Source: Opitutia bacterium
GTDB taxonomy: Bacteria > Verrucomicrobiota > Verrucomicrobiia > Opitutales > Opitutaceae
Assembly: GCA_947474365.1 (NCBI GenBank)
Contig: CANJIU010000091.1
Span: forward strand, 1-39,439
Length of the DNA stretch: 39,439 bases
Direction: 5' to 3'
Shown here: piece by piece, positions 16,666 through 25,602 of the stretch
How the letters are laid out: each line of letters begins with the position of its first letter
Position numbering within the stretch: position 1 is the stretch's first letter
Program-made: the position numbers and the translations under genes
Notes under the pieces: model-generated
What the model was told of the DNA's origin: nothing
The model's input: only the letters and a program-made list of their open reading frames with translations
Databases searched by the model: none

Positions 16666-19600
16666 CTACTGGCCCGCTGCCGTCCGCGCGGGCGGCCCGA
16701 GTTCTCCGACCACGCGGAAGCCGACGTTGAAGACCCGTTGCCAGGCGGGGTAGTCGAGACGCGCGGCGCTGCGGCTGCGGCGGGCCGGGTCGTAGAATGA
16801 GCCCCCGCGCACCACCCGTCGTCCGCCGGATCCCGTCGCGTTGCGACCGTCGTCGTCCCGATATGGATACGGCCGGTATTCCGAGAGTGTCCATTCGGCC
16901 GCGTTGCCGTGCAGGTCGAAAAGGCCCCACGCGTTGGGGCGGAAGCTGCCGACCGGCGCGGTCACCACCACATGATCGTCGAACCGGCTGTCTCCCAGAT
17001 CCGCGCCGTCGAGCATCAGATGGTCGAGGCCGCCCGTCTGCTGTCGGATGCCGTTGCGCATCACGCCCGCGCGGAATGCCACGTCGGCCAGGTTGGCCCA
17101 GGGGGACCAGTCGGTGTCGACATCACCATAGGCGAGCCGGGTCGCGCTGCCGGCGCGGCAGGCCCATTCCCATTGTGCCTCGGTCGGCAGCGTGAAACGC
17201 CTGCCCGTGCGTTGGGTGAGCCATTGGCAAAATGCCATCGCGTCGTGCCAGGAAACACCAATCGCAGGTTGCTGCGGCGCGTTGAGCGGCAGACCCTGAT
17301 CGTCGGGCTGCCCATGACGCTTACCATAATAATGCGGGTCGAAGACCGCATTGAAGCGGCGGAACTGTTCATTGGTGACCTCGCATGCGCCCATCAGGAA
17401 CGGCCGGGCGATCACCACCCGTGAGAGCGGCCGCTCGTCCGCTGACCCCTGCGCGTCGCCCATGGCTAACTCCCCGGCCGGAACCGGAACCAGTTTCAAC
17501 GTCACGCCTTCTCCGAGGTCGATGGTCTGCCCGCGGGCCACGCCGGCCTCCTCCCCGGCCGGCAAATTTGAAATCTGAAATTTGAAATTCACCAACCCAT
17601 CGGCGACCACCTCGGTTCGCCCGGGCTTCGCGCCCTTAATTTTCTCCGGTCCGCGAACGACGGCGGCCACCGGGATCACCTTTTCCGGGTCGTCGACGGG
17701 TCCGCCAAATTGTTTCCGCATCGCCATCCTCCGCTCGTGAATCCCGGCAGGCAATGGAAACGCGCCACCCCACGTTCCGTGGCAGGGCGCGTTCAAATCG
17801 ATCCAGGTCACCAGCCGGCTCCACCCTTCGGCGTCGAGGGTCGCGCCGTAATGGCCTTTCTTGAGTAACTGCACGAGCGGACTGGTGTCGGCGTGATATT
17901 GGCCGGGCCGCAGCAGGCTGACGTCGTCCTCGATGCCGACGCGCCGTACGTAGGGCAGTAGTGCATCGTAGGCCGGCGTATACTTGAGCACGCCACCGGT
18001 CGCCTGGCGCATTTCGTCGGGCATTCGCTGGTAGGCGAGTTTGCTCAGCTTCTGGCCGGCGTAGTCCGCGCGCTGTCCCGCCGCACGCAAATCGAGCGGC
18101 GTGTCCGCCGCCCCGTCGTGACACCGCACACATTGGGCGTCGAGCACGGGCTGCACCTCGCGCGCAAAATCAAATCCTCGCGGCGGCCCAAACCATTCGG
18201 CGATCGCCCGCGGCGCCTGCGTCGCAGCCAGGCTGTAACCGGCGGCCGGCACCGTCGCGGGAGTTTCGTGACACCCGACGCATGCGACGCGTTCGCCGGG
18301 CATCGCGGTAAACCAACTGCGCATCAGCTGCACGGCCTTCCCCTCGGCATCGAGCGGTTGGACGGTCAGCGGCGTGTTGGCCGGCACCACAAAGTGTGCC
18401 GATCCGTCCGGTTCGACCGGCACGGTGCCGAGGATGCGCATGACCTCCCACGGTCCACCGCGACCGATGATATCGGGGCCGGCCAGACCGGGATAGCCGA
18501 AGTGATAGGCGACGACCCGCAGGTTTTTCACCGTGCCGCGCGGCACGCCCTCCAAGCCGGGACCGGCGTAGATGTCCTGCAGATAAACCGTCGCATCCTG
18601 CCGCGTCGGATCGACGCGGTCGGGAATCACCGGCGGCCGGGGACGCGCCTGCAACGGCACCGGCTCCAACAGCGCGAAGCCCGGCTCCTCGTGGATCAGC
18701 ACGAGGTTGTCGAAGGCGTCGACGAGATAGATCCCCCAGGGCCGATCGGGAGCCGGCCAGGCGGCGACGAGGAAGTGCCGGTCGGAAAGCGGCAGCGGCT
18801 GGAGGAATTTCGGCCAGTCGTCGTTGACCAGAACGTCGCTGACCTGCGGGCGAATCGGATCGCCGCGCCCCGAGAGCCGCTGCACGAGCCCATCGGCCTC
18901 ATGCCAGCCGCGGCCGTGATCGATCAACACCAACTGTCCCATCTTGTGGACCCCGTGATAGCCGGAGAGAATGCTGATCAGCCGATGGGAGTCGCCCGGC
19001 GGCGGCTGGGTGAAGTAAAGGGAGTTCGGATACCAGGAGTTGCTGCCGTAGATCGCACGCTGGCCCGTGCCATCCGGGTTCATCACCATCAGCTCCCGCA
19101 GAAAGATATGGTTGATGCCGGTGTAGTCCCAACGGTTGTAGAGCACCTGCCCACTCGGCAGGACCGTCGGATGGAGGTCGTGGTCCTGATCCGCACACAA
19201 TTGCCGCACGCCGGTGCCGTCGGCCTCCATCAGGTACAGATTGCTGACGCGCTTCAACCCGTGCCAGCACGGCACCGCCTGGAACGCGGCCGTCGCCCCC
19301 ACGATGACTTTCCCGTTCGGCAGATAACACGCGTCGAACGCGTCCACATCCTCCGGCATCCGGGAAACAGGCCGCAGGCCGGAACCATCCGTGCGCAGCT
19401 CCCACACGGTCCAGTTCTTCGCATCGGATTGGGTGAAAAGGAAGCGATCACCGTCCCAATGCAGATCCATCTCTCCGACGTAGCCTTTGGCCGGCGGACG
19501 ATAGAGTGTGCGCAATACCTCCGTCCCGGCGGGGCGGGCGTCAGGCCGGCAATTCTTGAGCGACAGCACGGCCAATTCGTTGTCGTAGCCCGTGCGGTCC

Positions 19601-20046
19601 AGCGATGAATTGCATTCGTGGTTCGAGGGCAGCCCGAGCGCCATCATCGCCGGCGTGCTCATTTGATTTTTCGCTGCCGGCATCCGCCGTTTCACGACGA
19701 GCATCCGATCAAAATCGAGGAGCGGATTGGCGAGCAGTGCCTCGCGTTGCAGGGCGAGGAACTGGCGCCGACGCTCTGACTCCGACAGGCTGTCAGCCCG
19801 CTCCAAAGCGCCCAAGCGCTCGAGGAACTTCGCACCCTGCGGATAACGCGGGCCGAAGGTGGTCGTCAGGTCCGCAACCGCCGCACGGGCAGCCGCGAAG
19901 TTCGGTGGCGCCGGAGGTGGGACGGGGCCCGGCGCCGGTGGCCCGGCCGGAAGTGGAACAGCCGTCGACACCAAAACAACAATCGCAGCCACGTTCCAAA
20001 AGGACCTCAACCGGAGGAGAAAGGCTACGGGCGGGCGCGGATTCAT
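16666..20046 (-). CDS. HzsA-like dihaem protein fused to an FGE/EgtB/PvdO-type domain
   Basis: This 1126-residue fusion has a signal anchor (about 15-35), a proline-rich linker and an HzsA-like beta-propeller (about 185-460; RWDYTGINHIFLRELMVMN, GYHGVHKMGQLVLIDHG). A middle domain (RILGTVPVEPDGSAHFVVP) leads to CxxCH sites at 589-593 (CVGCH) and 639-643 (CVRCH). A low-complexity linker encoded by a heptamer repeat (819-828) follows. Residues 841-1115 form a formylglycine-generating-enzyme-fold domain (VPAGELAMGDAQGSADERP, EVTNEQF, LPTEAQWEWACRAG, LHGNAAEW, VVRGGSF). The cysteine pair of true FGE after GGSF is missing (GGSFYDPARRSRSAAR), so sulfatase activation is unlikely. The start overlaps the upstream stop by four bases (20043-20046). 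Confidence 0.85.
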   Translation of the reverse strand: MNPRPPVAFLLRLRSFWNVAAIVVLVSTAVPLPAGPPAPGPVPPPAPPNFAAARAAVADLTTTFGPRYPQGAKFLERLGALERADSLSESERRRQFLALQREALLANPLLDFDRMLVVKRRMPAAKNQMSTPAMMALGLPSNHECNSSLDRTGYDNELAVLSLKNCRPDARPAGTEVLRTLYRPPAKGYVGEMDLHWDGDRFLFTQSDAKNWTVWELRTDGSGLRPVSRMPEDVDAFDACYLPNGKVIVGATAAFQAVPCWHGLKRVSNLYLMEADGTGVRQLCADQDHDLHPTVLPSGQVLYNRWDYTGINHIFLRELMVMNPDGTGQRAIYGSNSWYPNSLYFTQPPPGDSHRLISILSGYHGVHKMGQLVLIDHGRGWHEADGLVQRLSGRGDPIRPQVSDVLVNDDWPKFLQPLPLSDRHFLVAAWPAPDRPWGIYLVDAFDNLVLIHEEPGFALLEPVPLQARPRPPVIPDRVDPTRQDATVYLQDIYAGPGLEGVPRGTVKNLRVVAYHFGYPGLAGPDIIGRGGPWEVMRILGTVPVEPDGSAHFVVPANTPLTVQPLDAEGKAVQLMRSWFTAMPGERVACVGCHETPATVPAAGYSLAATQAPRAIAEWFGPPRGFDFAREVQPVLDAQCVRCHDGAADTPLDLRAAGQRADYAGQKLSKLAYQRMPDEMRQATGGVLKYTPAYDALLPYVRRVGIEDDVSLLRPGQYHADTSPLVQLLKKGHYGATLDAEGWSRLVTWIDLNAPCHGTWGGAFPLPAGIHERRMAMRKQFGGPVDDPEKVIPVAAVVRGPEKIKGAKPGRTEVVADGLVNFKFQISNLPAGEEAGVARGQTIDLGEGVTLKLVPVPAGELAMGDAQGSADERPLSRVVIARPFLMGACEVTNEQFRRFNAVFDPHYYGKRHGQPDDQGLPLNAPQQPAIGVSWHDAMAFCQWLTQRTGRRFTLPTEAQWEWACRAGSATRLAYGDVDTDWSPWANLADVAFRAGVMRNGIRQQTGGLDHLMLDGADLGDSRFDDHVVVTAPVGSFRPNAWGLFDLHGNAAEWTLSEYRPYPYRDDDGRNATGSGGRRVVRGGSFYDPARRSRSAARLDYPAWQRVFNVGFRVVGELGPPARTAAGQ
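17563..17589 (-). repeat. AT-rich heptamer repeat inserted in frame between two domains
   Basis: On the coding strand AATTTCA, AATTTCA, GATTTCA and a partial fourth unit (AATTTG) run in tandem, encoding N-F-K-F-Q-I-S-N-L at residues 820-828. Only 5 of 27 bases are G or C, in a strongly GC-rich gene. The repeat sits exactly at the junction of the haem and FGE-like parts and keeps the frame open. Confidence 0.75.
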
Positions 20047-21935
20047 AACGACAAGAGGTACTCGACCAGATCGTCGATTTGCTGCGACGACAGATTGGAG
20101 GTTTGGCCGTGCTGGTTGTTGGGATTTCGGGTCGTGATCACCTCGCGCACGCTGACGGCGGATCCGTCGTGCAAAAAAGGCCCCGTCCGCCAGAGCTCGA
20201 CCAGCGACGGGGTGTCGAACACATCCGTGGGCTTGTCATATTTCCCCCGCGTCCCCACATCGTGCGACCGCAGGCTGGTGAAAAAGATCGTCCCATGGCA
20301 CTCGGCGCAGCCGACGGTTTTGCTGAGAAAAATCTCCTTCCCGCGTAGCGCGGCCGGCGAGAGTTCGCCTTTCACCAGGTGCGGACTGGGAATCGGATCA
20401 AGAGACTGAATATATTCGTCCATGGCCACCGCATCCGATTCCGGCAGCACCGTGAACAGGCTGTTGCGAATCCCGGCCCGCACCGCAACTCCCGCATCCT
20501 CGCGGACGCTCAGCCACATCGAGGGCGGCGTCTGGTGCGCGTAGACGAGGCTCTTGCCGTTCTTCGGATTGCCGATGCCGTCGTTGAGGTTGTCCCAGTT
20601 CATGCCGTCGACGCGTGCATCGGAGGAGTGGCAGCTGGCGCAGCTTTGCCAGCCCTGAAAGCAGATCGCCGCGTCGTTGAACAAAAATTCACCCCGCCGC
20701 ACGACGCTCATCTCCGGTGGAGTCTGCAGGGGCACCGAGAGCGGCGGCGGCTGCGGCGCAGCGAGGTCGACGACTGTGAGCGAGTCGGAAAAATAATTGG
20801 CGACGTATGCCTTGGTCCCCACCAGCACCACCGCGCGCGGACCACGATCCGCGGCGCCAAACTTGATTCGCCGCCGCACGCCGACAAGGAACGAAAGATC
20901 GTTCGGCACGTCCGCCGCCGTGCGGGAGGCCGCGTTATAATCGATCGGAGCGCCAGCCGCAGCCGGAACCTCCAGCCGAGCCAGCTTGGCGAGGAGCGCG
21001 GGGAAATCGACAATACTCAGTTCGTGCGTGCCGGCGTGTGTCACGCCAAAGGAGCGACCGTCCGCGCTCCACGCCGCGCCCCACGGGTTGGCGGCACCGG
21101 CGTCGATGTTGTCGAGGAGCACGGTGTTGATCAGGCGGCGGGCGCGGACGTCGATCAGGCTCACGGCACTGGTGTTGACCCAGCCCCGTTCAATCTGCGT
21201 CGTCGGCAGATGGAATCTCGACAGTTGGTGCGCCACGATCGCGTGGGCGCCATCCGGCGAGATCCGCAGATCGCGCAGCAGTCCGCTGCCGCTGGGCAGG
21301 GCAATTTCCCGTGTCACCTGCCCGAGCGCGGTGTCAATCACGCTGACTGAGGCGGCGACCACATCCACATCGGCGCGGCCCGCCTGGAGATGATTGGAGA
21401 CGAACAGGAATTTACCGTCAGGGGTGACGGCGGCGGAGACGGGCTCGCGCGGGACCTTCACCTGGCGGATCGACTTCCGCGCGGCCAGATCGATGAACGC
21501 GACCTCGTTGTTGAAACGGTTGCAGACATACAGGGTCCGCCCATCGGGACTGAGCACGGGCGCCATCGCGGTGTGCCCCGCCGGAATCCGAGCGCGAATG
21601 CTCCCCTGCGCAGTATCGACGACGCAGATCATACTCTCCGGAGCGGCACACGTCACGAAAAGCGTCGTCCCATCCGGAGTGAGCGCCAGGCCCAGCGGAG
21701 ATTCCGGCACAGCGATGGTGCGGGAAATTTTCTGAGACGGAACGTCCCAGATCGCGACCTTGGCGGACGTCGCGCACGCAATGTAGAGGACCTGTCCGTC
21801 TGGCGACATCGCGAGCGCCGCGGGCGAGAACCACGGCGAAGCCGGAGGCGGGGTTGGGCCGCTCCCGGCGGGCGCAGCGCGAAGGGAGGCAACCGCAAGG
21901 AAGACGGTCACGATGCCGATGAGTCTGGCTTTCAT
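20043..21935 (-). CDS. YVTN-type beta-propeller fused to a dihaem cytochrome c peroxidase/MauG-like domain
   Basis: From the ATG at 21935 the protein has 630 residues with a signal peptide (MKARLIGIVTVFLAVASLRA). Residues 35-395 are YVTN/SMP-30-like propeller blades (SPDGQVLYIAC, TPDGTTLFVTC, SPDGRTLYVCN, TPDGKFLFVSN). The C-terminal 220 residues carry two c-type haem sites, CASCH at 432-436 and CAECH at 543-547. TPSLVELWRTGPFLHDGSA near 575-593 is the hallmark of bacterial dihaem peroxidases and MauG-like enzymes. It is presumably periplasmic, oxidising a substrate or a protein-bound radical, or accepting electrons. A GTG at 22004 would add 23 residues without a signal-like sequence. The stop overlaps the next gene's ATG (ATGA), implying coupling to the HzsA-FGE fusion. 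Confidence 0.85.
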   Translation of the reverse strand: MKARLIGIVTVFLAVASLRAAPAGSGPTPPPASPWFSPAALAMSPDGQVLYIACATSAKVAIWDVPSQKISRTIAVPESPLGLALTPDGTTLFVTCAAPESMICVVDTAQGSIRARIPAGHTAMAPVLSPDGRTLYVCNRFNNEVAFIDLAARKSIRQVKVPREPVSAAVTPDGKFLFVSNHLQAGRADVDVVAASVSVIDTALGQVTREIALPSGSGLLRDLRISPDGAHAIVAHQLSRFHLPTTQIERGWVNTSAVSLIDVRARRLINTVLLDNIDAGAANPWGAAWSADGRSFGVTHAGTHELSIVDFPALLAKLARLEVPAAAGAPIDYNAASRTAADVPNDLSFLVGVRRRIKFGAADRGPRAVVLVGTKAYVANYFSDSLTVVDLAAPQPPPLSVPLQTPPEMSVVRRGEFLFNDAAICFQGWQSCASCHSSDARVDGMNWDNLNDGIGNPKNGKSLVYAHQTPPSMWLSVREDAGVAVRAGIRNSLFTVLPESDAVAMDEYIQSLDPIPSPHLVKGELSPAALRGKEIFLSKTVGCAECHGTIFFTSLRSHDVGTRGKYDKPTDVFDTPSLVELWRTGPFLHDGSAVSVREVITTRNPNNQHGQTSNLSSQQIDDLVEYLLSL

Positions 21936-22121
21936 CTTGCGTGGGGCGGGAGTGAAGTGGGCACGGGATTTTCTGCGGGGATGGGTGAAGGCTGCCGGAG
22001 GCACGCCAACTCTGCCCGCGATGATCCCATGCCCCAGCGCCAGCGTCTGCGCGCCGTTTGACCAAACTCACGCAGATCTTGCCCCCGACGCCGCCGAAAC
22101 GGCGCCCGCGCTCCTGGCCGG

Positions 22122-23978
22122 CTATTTCTTGGCCGGCAGCGCAAACACCACGTAGGCGCCCTGGATGGTCTCCTGGGTCGCGGGAGTAAGTCCCGCCTGG
22201 GCGGACGCGCAGAACGCGAGGTATTGGCGGCCAGCGATCTCGTACATGGCGGGCATTCCCTCGAGAGCCGCATCGAGCGTGTGTTCCCAGAGGAGCCTCC
22301 CGTTGTCGACGTCGAAGGCGCGGACTTTCTTGTCGCGGGTGCCGGTGAAGATAAGCCCGGTCGTGGTGAGCAACGGGCCCACTTTGGGATAATGCGTGCC
22401 GGTGTTCTTGAATCCTTTCGCCGCGAGTTCGGGCACGTCACCGAGCGGGATCTTCCACTTGATCGTCCCGGCGTTGAGATCGTAGACGGTGAGTGACGTC
22501 CATGGCGGCTTGATGGCGGCGAGCCCGTCCGACGCGATCATGAAACCGAAGCCACTTTCGTAGCGCGCGGCGGCGCTGGTTTCGGCAGGCGCCTTTTCCT
22601 CGAGCTTGAGCAGGCTCGGCAAATCCTTGGAAACGACGACGAGCGTACCGCGGGTGGGATCAGCCGCGGCGCCGCCCCAATTCGCACCGCCGTTATTGCC
22701 GGGCATCTGAATCGTGCCGCCGCGCGCCGGCGGCGTGAAGGGACCTTCGTTGCGGGCGCCGAGGATTGCGGCGCGGAAGCGCGTGCGGTCGGCCTCGCTC
22801 AGGAACGGACTGAGATCGTCGACCGTGAAGGTGAGCCGCGCAAACGGCGGGGGACTTGTGGGAAACGGCTGGGTGGGCGACGTCCGTTCGTGCGGCATGT
22901 CGGAGGCGGGCACCGGGCGCTCCTCGATCGGCCAGATCGGTCGGCCGGTCTCGCGTTCGAAAACCCACACGTAGCCCTGCTTGGTGACCTGGGCGACGAC
23001 ATCGACGGTCCGGCCCTCGCGGCGGATCGTGAGAAGCTTGGGGGCGGTCGGCGCGTCATAGTCCCAAATGTCGTGATGCACCATCTGGTAGTGCCAAATC
23101 CGCCGGCCGGTGCGCGCATCGAGCGCGAGGAGACAATCGGAGTAGAGATTCGCGCCGACCCGGTCCGCGCCGTAGAAATTGTACTTGGCGCTCGCCGTCG
23201 GGGCAAAAACGATCCCGCGTTTCGCGTCGACGGTGAGTTCTGACCAGACGTTGGCGCCGCCGACCGTCTTCCGCGCGTCGGTCGGCCACGTTTCAGCCCC
23301 GGGCTCACCGGGCTTTGGAACGGTGTGAAACGTCCAGACCAATTTGCCCGTGAGAGCGTGGAAGGCGCGGATGTCGCCCGGGGCGGAGCCATAGCCCTGG
23401 TTGGTGGCCGAGCCGAGAATCAGCAGATCCTCGAACACCCGGCCGGGCGTCGTGGATTGCACCAAGGCGATGTTCTTCGGATCGCGGTCGAGTCCCTGCT
23501 TCAAATCGACGCTGCCGCCGACACCGAATGACGTGACGGGCCGCCCCGTGCGGGCGTCAATGGCCCGGAGCGCGTGGTTGCTGGCGAAGAGCAGGTGACG
23601 GTGCGCGCGGTCCTTCGACTCCCAATAATTGATCCCGCGATTGGTAATGAGGGTCGTCCCGGCGGGTGGATGATACGTCCACACCTCGCGCCCCGTCACG
23701 GCATCAAGGGCAACAATCGCGTTTTCGCGCCCCATGACATACATGAGGTCATCCACCACGAGCGGGTTGAAGAAATAGCGTTTGTTCTCGCCGATCGGAT
23801 AGGACCACGCGACCTGAAGCTGGGCGACGTTGGCGCGGGTGAATTGCGTGAGAGAGGAGAATTGCGCGGAATCCGCCGCCCCGCCGTAGTCGCGCCAGGC
23901 GGCATGCGGATCCTGGGCGGGGGCCGCCAGGGCAGGGAGAGTCGCGACGAAACAAACGAACGGGGTGAGACGTTTCAC
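22122..23978 (-). CDS. PQQ-dependent dehydrogenase (quinoprotein), exported
   Basis: This 618-residue eight-bladed quinoprotein of the glucose/alcohol dehydrogenase superfamily starts at GTG 23978 with a signal peptide (about 1-20, LPALAAPAQ). The opening W-R-D-YGGAADSAQFSSL, tryptophan-docking-like blades (ALDAVTGREVWTY, LDARTGRRIWHYQMVHHDIWDYD at 287-308, VFERETGRPIW) and the late GTRDKKVRAFD are typical. It uses pyrroloquinoline quinone to oxidise an alcohol or aldose in the periplasm. There is no cytochrome domain or membrane anchor, so electrons must pass to a separate carrier, and three haem proteins follow downstream. A 186-base gap separates it from the next gene, so cotranscription is likely but not certain. 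No PQQ biosynthesis gene is in the window. The substrate cannot be read from sequence. Confidence 0.88.
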   Translation of the reverse strand: MKRLTPFVCFVATLPALAAPAQDPHAAWRDYGGAADSAQFSSLTQFTRANVAQLQVAWSYPIGENKRYFFNPLVVDDLMYVMGRENAIVALDAVTGREVWTYHPPAGTTLITNRGINYWESKDRAHRHLLFASNHALRAIDARTGRPVTSFGVGGSVDLKQGLDRDPKNIALVQSTTPGRVFEDLLILGSATNQGYGSAPGDIRAFHALTGKLVWTFHTVPKPGEPGAETWPTDARKTVGGANVWSELTVDAKRGIVFAPTASAKYNFYGADRVGANLYSDCLLALDARTGRRIWHYQMVHHDIWDYDAPTAPKLLTIRREGRTVDVVAQVTKQGYVWVFERETGRPIWPIEERPVPASDMPHERTSPTQPFPTSPPPFARLTFTVDDLSPFLSEADRTRFRAAILGARNEGPFTPPARGGTIQMPGNNGGANWGGAAADPTRGTLVVVSKDLPSLLKLEEKAPAETSAAARYESGFGFMIASDGLAAIKPPWTSLTVYDLNAGTIKWKIPLGDVPELAAKGFKNTGTHYPKVGPLLTTTGLIFTGTRDKKVRAFDVDNGRLLWEHTLDAALEGMPAMYEIAGRQYLAFCASAQAGLTPATQETIQGAYVVFALPAKK

Positions 23979-24111
23979 GCGGCCGATTACGGCGAAACGC
24001 GACGCGACGCCAAACCTAATGCTCGCCGCTGGTGATCTTCATGGTTCCCCGCAACCGGCAGGTCGGCGGGACAATCCGTCCGTTGACGCCGCGTCGGTTC
24101 CGCGGTTGACT

Positions 24112-24128
24112 GCGTTCACCTTGAACGC
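24112..24128. promoter_or_regulatory. Perfect 7-3-7 inverted repeat between divergent oxidoreductase genes
   Basis: GCGTTCACCTTGAACGC has arms GCGTTCA and TGAACGC around CCT. It lies 60 bases before the Gfo/Idh/MocA ATG and 133 bases before the PQQ dehydrogenase start, directly after a TTGACT hexamer (24106-24111). It is a candidate operator for divergent control. No good -10 box is seen at the right spacing, so the promoter itself is uncertain. Confidence 0.4.
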
Positions 24129-24188
24129 CGCCACGTTAACGCGCCCGATCCCGGGGCAGCACCGGCAGACCCTTTTTCCCGCTTCATC

Positions 24189-25598
24189 ATGAACACGTCC
24201 AACCGGAGAGATTTCCTCAAGCAAGGCGCCATCGGCACCGCCGGCTTCGCCATCGGCGGCATGGGCTTCAGCGCCAAGTCCTACGCCGCCATCAGCGGCG
24301 CCAACGCCCGCATCCAGATCGGCGTCATCGGTATCCGCAATCAGGGCACCGTGCACCTCAACAGCTGGTGCGGACTGAAGGAGAGTCACAATGTGCAGAT
24401 TCGCGCGCTCTGTGACACCGACGAGGCGCTGTTCGCCCCGGCCCTGAAACTGGTCGAACAAAAGGCCGGCGCGAAACCGACGACGCATTGGGACCTCCGC
24501 GCCGTGCTCGACAACAAGGAGATCGACGCCGTCTCCATCGTCACGCCCAACCACTGGCACGCGCTGGCGGCAATCTGGGCGTGCCAGGCGGGCAAGCATG
24601 TTTACGTGGAAAAACCCGCGTCGCACAACATCTGGGAAGGCCGCAAAATGATCGAGGCCGCGCGAAAATACCGGCTGCGCATGCAGGTCGGCCTCAACAA
24701 CCGGTCGGACAAAAACGTCCGCGAGGCGATGGCGTTCCTGCACAGCGGCGGCATCGGCGAGCTCTATCTGGCGCGTGCGCTCTGCTTCAAGGCGCGCGAT
24801 TCCTACGGCATGGCGAAGGACAGCTCAGCGCCGGCGACGTTTCATTACGATCGATGGCTCGGGCCCGCACCCGACCGTCCGTACAACGAGAAACGGAGCC
24901 ACTACAACTGGCATTGGTATTGGGACACGGGCAACGGCGACACCGGCAACACCGGGCCGCACCAGCTCGATCTCGCCCGCTGGGGCATGGCGAAGGCGGA
25001 GCATCCCGTCGCCGTCTACTCGGCCGGCGGCATCTTCGGCCTGCGCCAGGACGAAGGCACGCCGGAAAACCGTACGCCCGGGACCAAAGTTTACGGCGGC
25101 GTCGAGACCTACGGGCACGACAAGACGACGCAGGAGACGCCCAACACCCAGACGGCGGCGTACACCTACGGCGACGGAAAAATGATCGAGTTGGAAACGC
25201 GGGGGCGTTACACGAACCACGAAGGCAGCAAGGGCCAGGAAGTCGGAAATCTTTTCTACGGCAGCGAGGGCTGGCTCGAAATCGGCAACAGCACCTGGAA
25301 GGCGTTCCGGAGGCGGGGCAAGGAGTCGTTCGCCGGATCGAAGGACGGCGAGCGCGCCGGCAACCACTGGGCCAACTTCGTGGAGGCACTCCGCTCAGGG
25401 AAAGACGCTGACCTGCATGCCGACATCAACGACGGGCATCTCTCGACGTCGCTCTGCCACCTCGCGAACATTTCCTACCGGCTCGGCCGGTCGCTGAGGT
25501 TCGACGGCAAGCAGGAAAAATTTCAGCACGACGCTGAGGCGGACAAGATGCTGACGCGCATCTACCGCAAGCCCTACGCGGTGCCGGAGCAGGTCTGA
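24189..25598 (+). CDS. Tat-exported Gfo/Idh/MocA-family oxidoreductase
   Basis: This 469-residue NAD(P)-dependent sugar or polyol oxidoreductase carries a twin-arginine signal (NRRDFLK at residues 5-11, then a glycine/alanine-rich hydrophobic stretch to about 33), so it is folded before export. A Rossmann start, IGVIGIRNQG (44-53), deviates slightly from GxGxxG. EKPASHN at 141-147 supplies the catalytic-region lysine (K142), and a WHWYWDTGNGDTGNTGPHQLDLARWG segment marks the C-terminal alpha/beta domain, with histidine at the usual catalytic position. This type is abundant in Planctomycetes and Verrucomicrobia and may use a tightly bound cofactor outside the cytoplasm. It is divergent from the PQQ dehydrogenase cluster across 210 bases. 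No Shine-Dalgarno precedes the ATG. Confidence 0.9.
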   Translation: MNTSNRRDFLKQGAIGTAGFAIGGMGFSAKSYAAISGANARIQIGVIGIRNQGTVHLNSWCGLKESHNVQIRALCDTDEALFAPALKLVEQKAGAKPTTHWDLRAVLDNKEIDAVSIVTPNHWHALAAIWACQAGKHVYVEKPASHNIWEGRKMIEAARKYRLRMQVGLNNRSDKNVREAMAFLHSGGIGELYLARALCFKARDSYGMAKDSSAPATFHYDRWLGPAPDRPYNEKRSHYNWHWYWDTGNGDTGNTGPHQLDLARWGMAKAEHPVAVYSAGGIFGLRQDEGTPENRTPGTKVYGGVETYGHDKTTQETPNTQTAAYTYGDGKMIELETRGRYTNHEGSKGQEVGNLFYGSEGWLEIGNSTWKAFRRRGKESFAGSKDGERAGNHWANFVEALRSGKDADLHADINDGHLSTSLCHLANISYRLGRSLRFDGKQEKFQHDAEADKMLTRIYRKPYAVPEQV

Positions 25599-25602
25599 AA
25601 AT

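Noticed and set aside
16700..17520. The FGE-fold domain as the activator of the neighbouring sulfatases
   Set aside because: The catalytic cysteine pair after GGSF is replaced by YDPARRSRSAAR, and the domain is fused to an exported haem protein.
18118..19608. Long plus-strand open frame opposite the HzsA-FGE fusion
   Set aside because: Same shadow effect; no recognisable motif, and the opposite strand has a full-length recognised protein.
14080..20046. Hydrazine synthesis (anammox) on the basis of HzsA-like proteins
   Set aside because: No other hydrazine synthase subunits or hydroxylamine-oxidoreductase-like genes are present. The gene context is carbohydrate oxidation and sulfatases, and HzsA-like proteins also occur outside anammox bacteria.
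22092..22104. CGCCG-AAA-CGGCG hairpin after the PQQ dehydrogenase stop as a terminator
   Set aside because: Only five base pairs and no T-tract on either side; expected by chance in this base composition.
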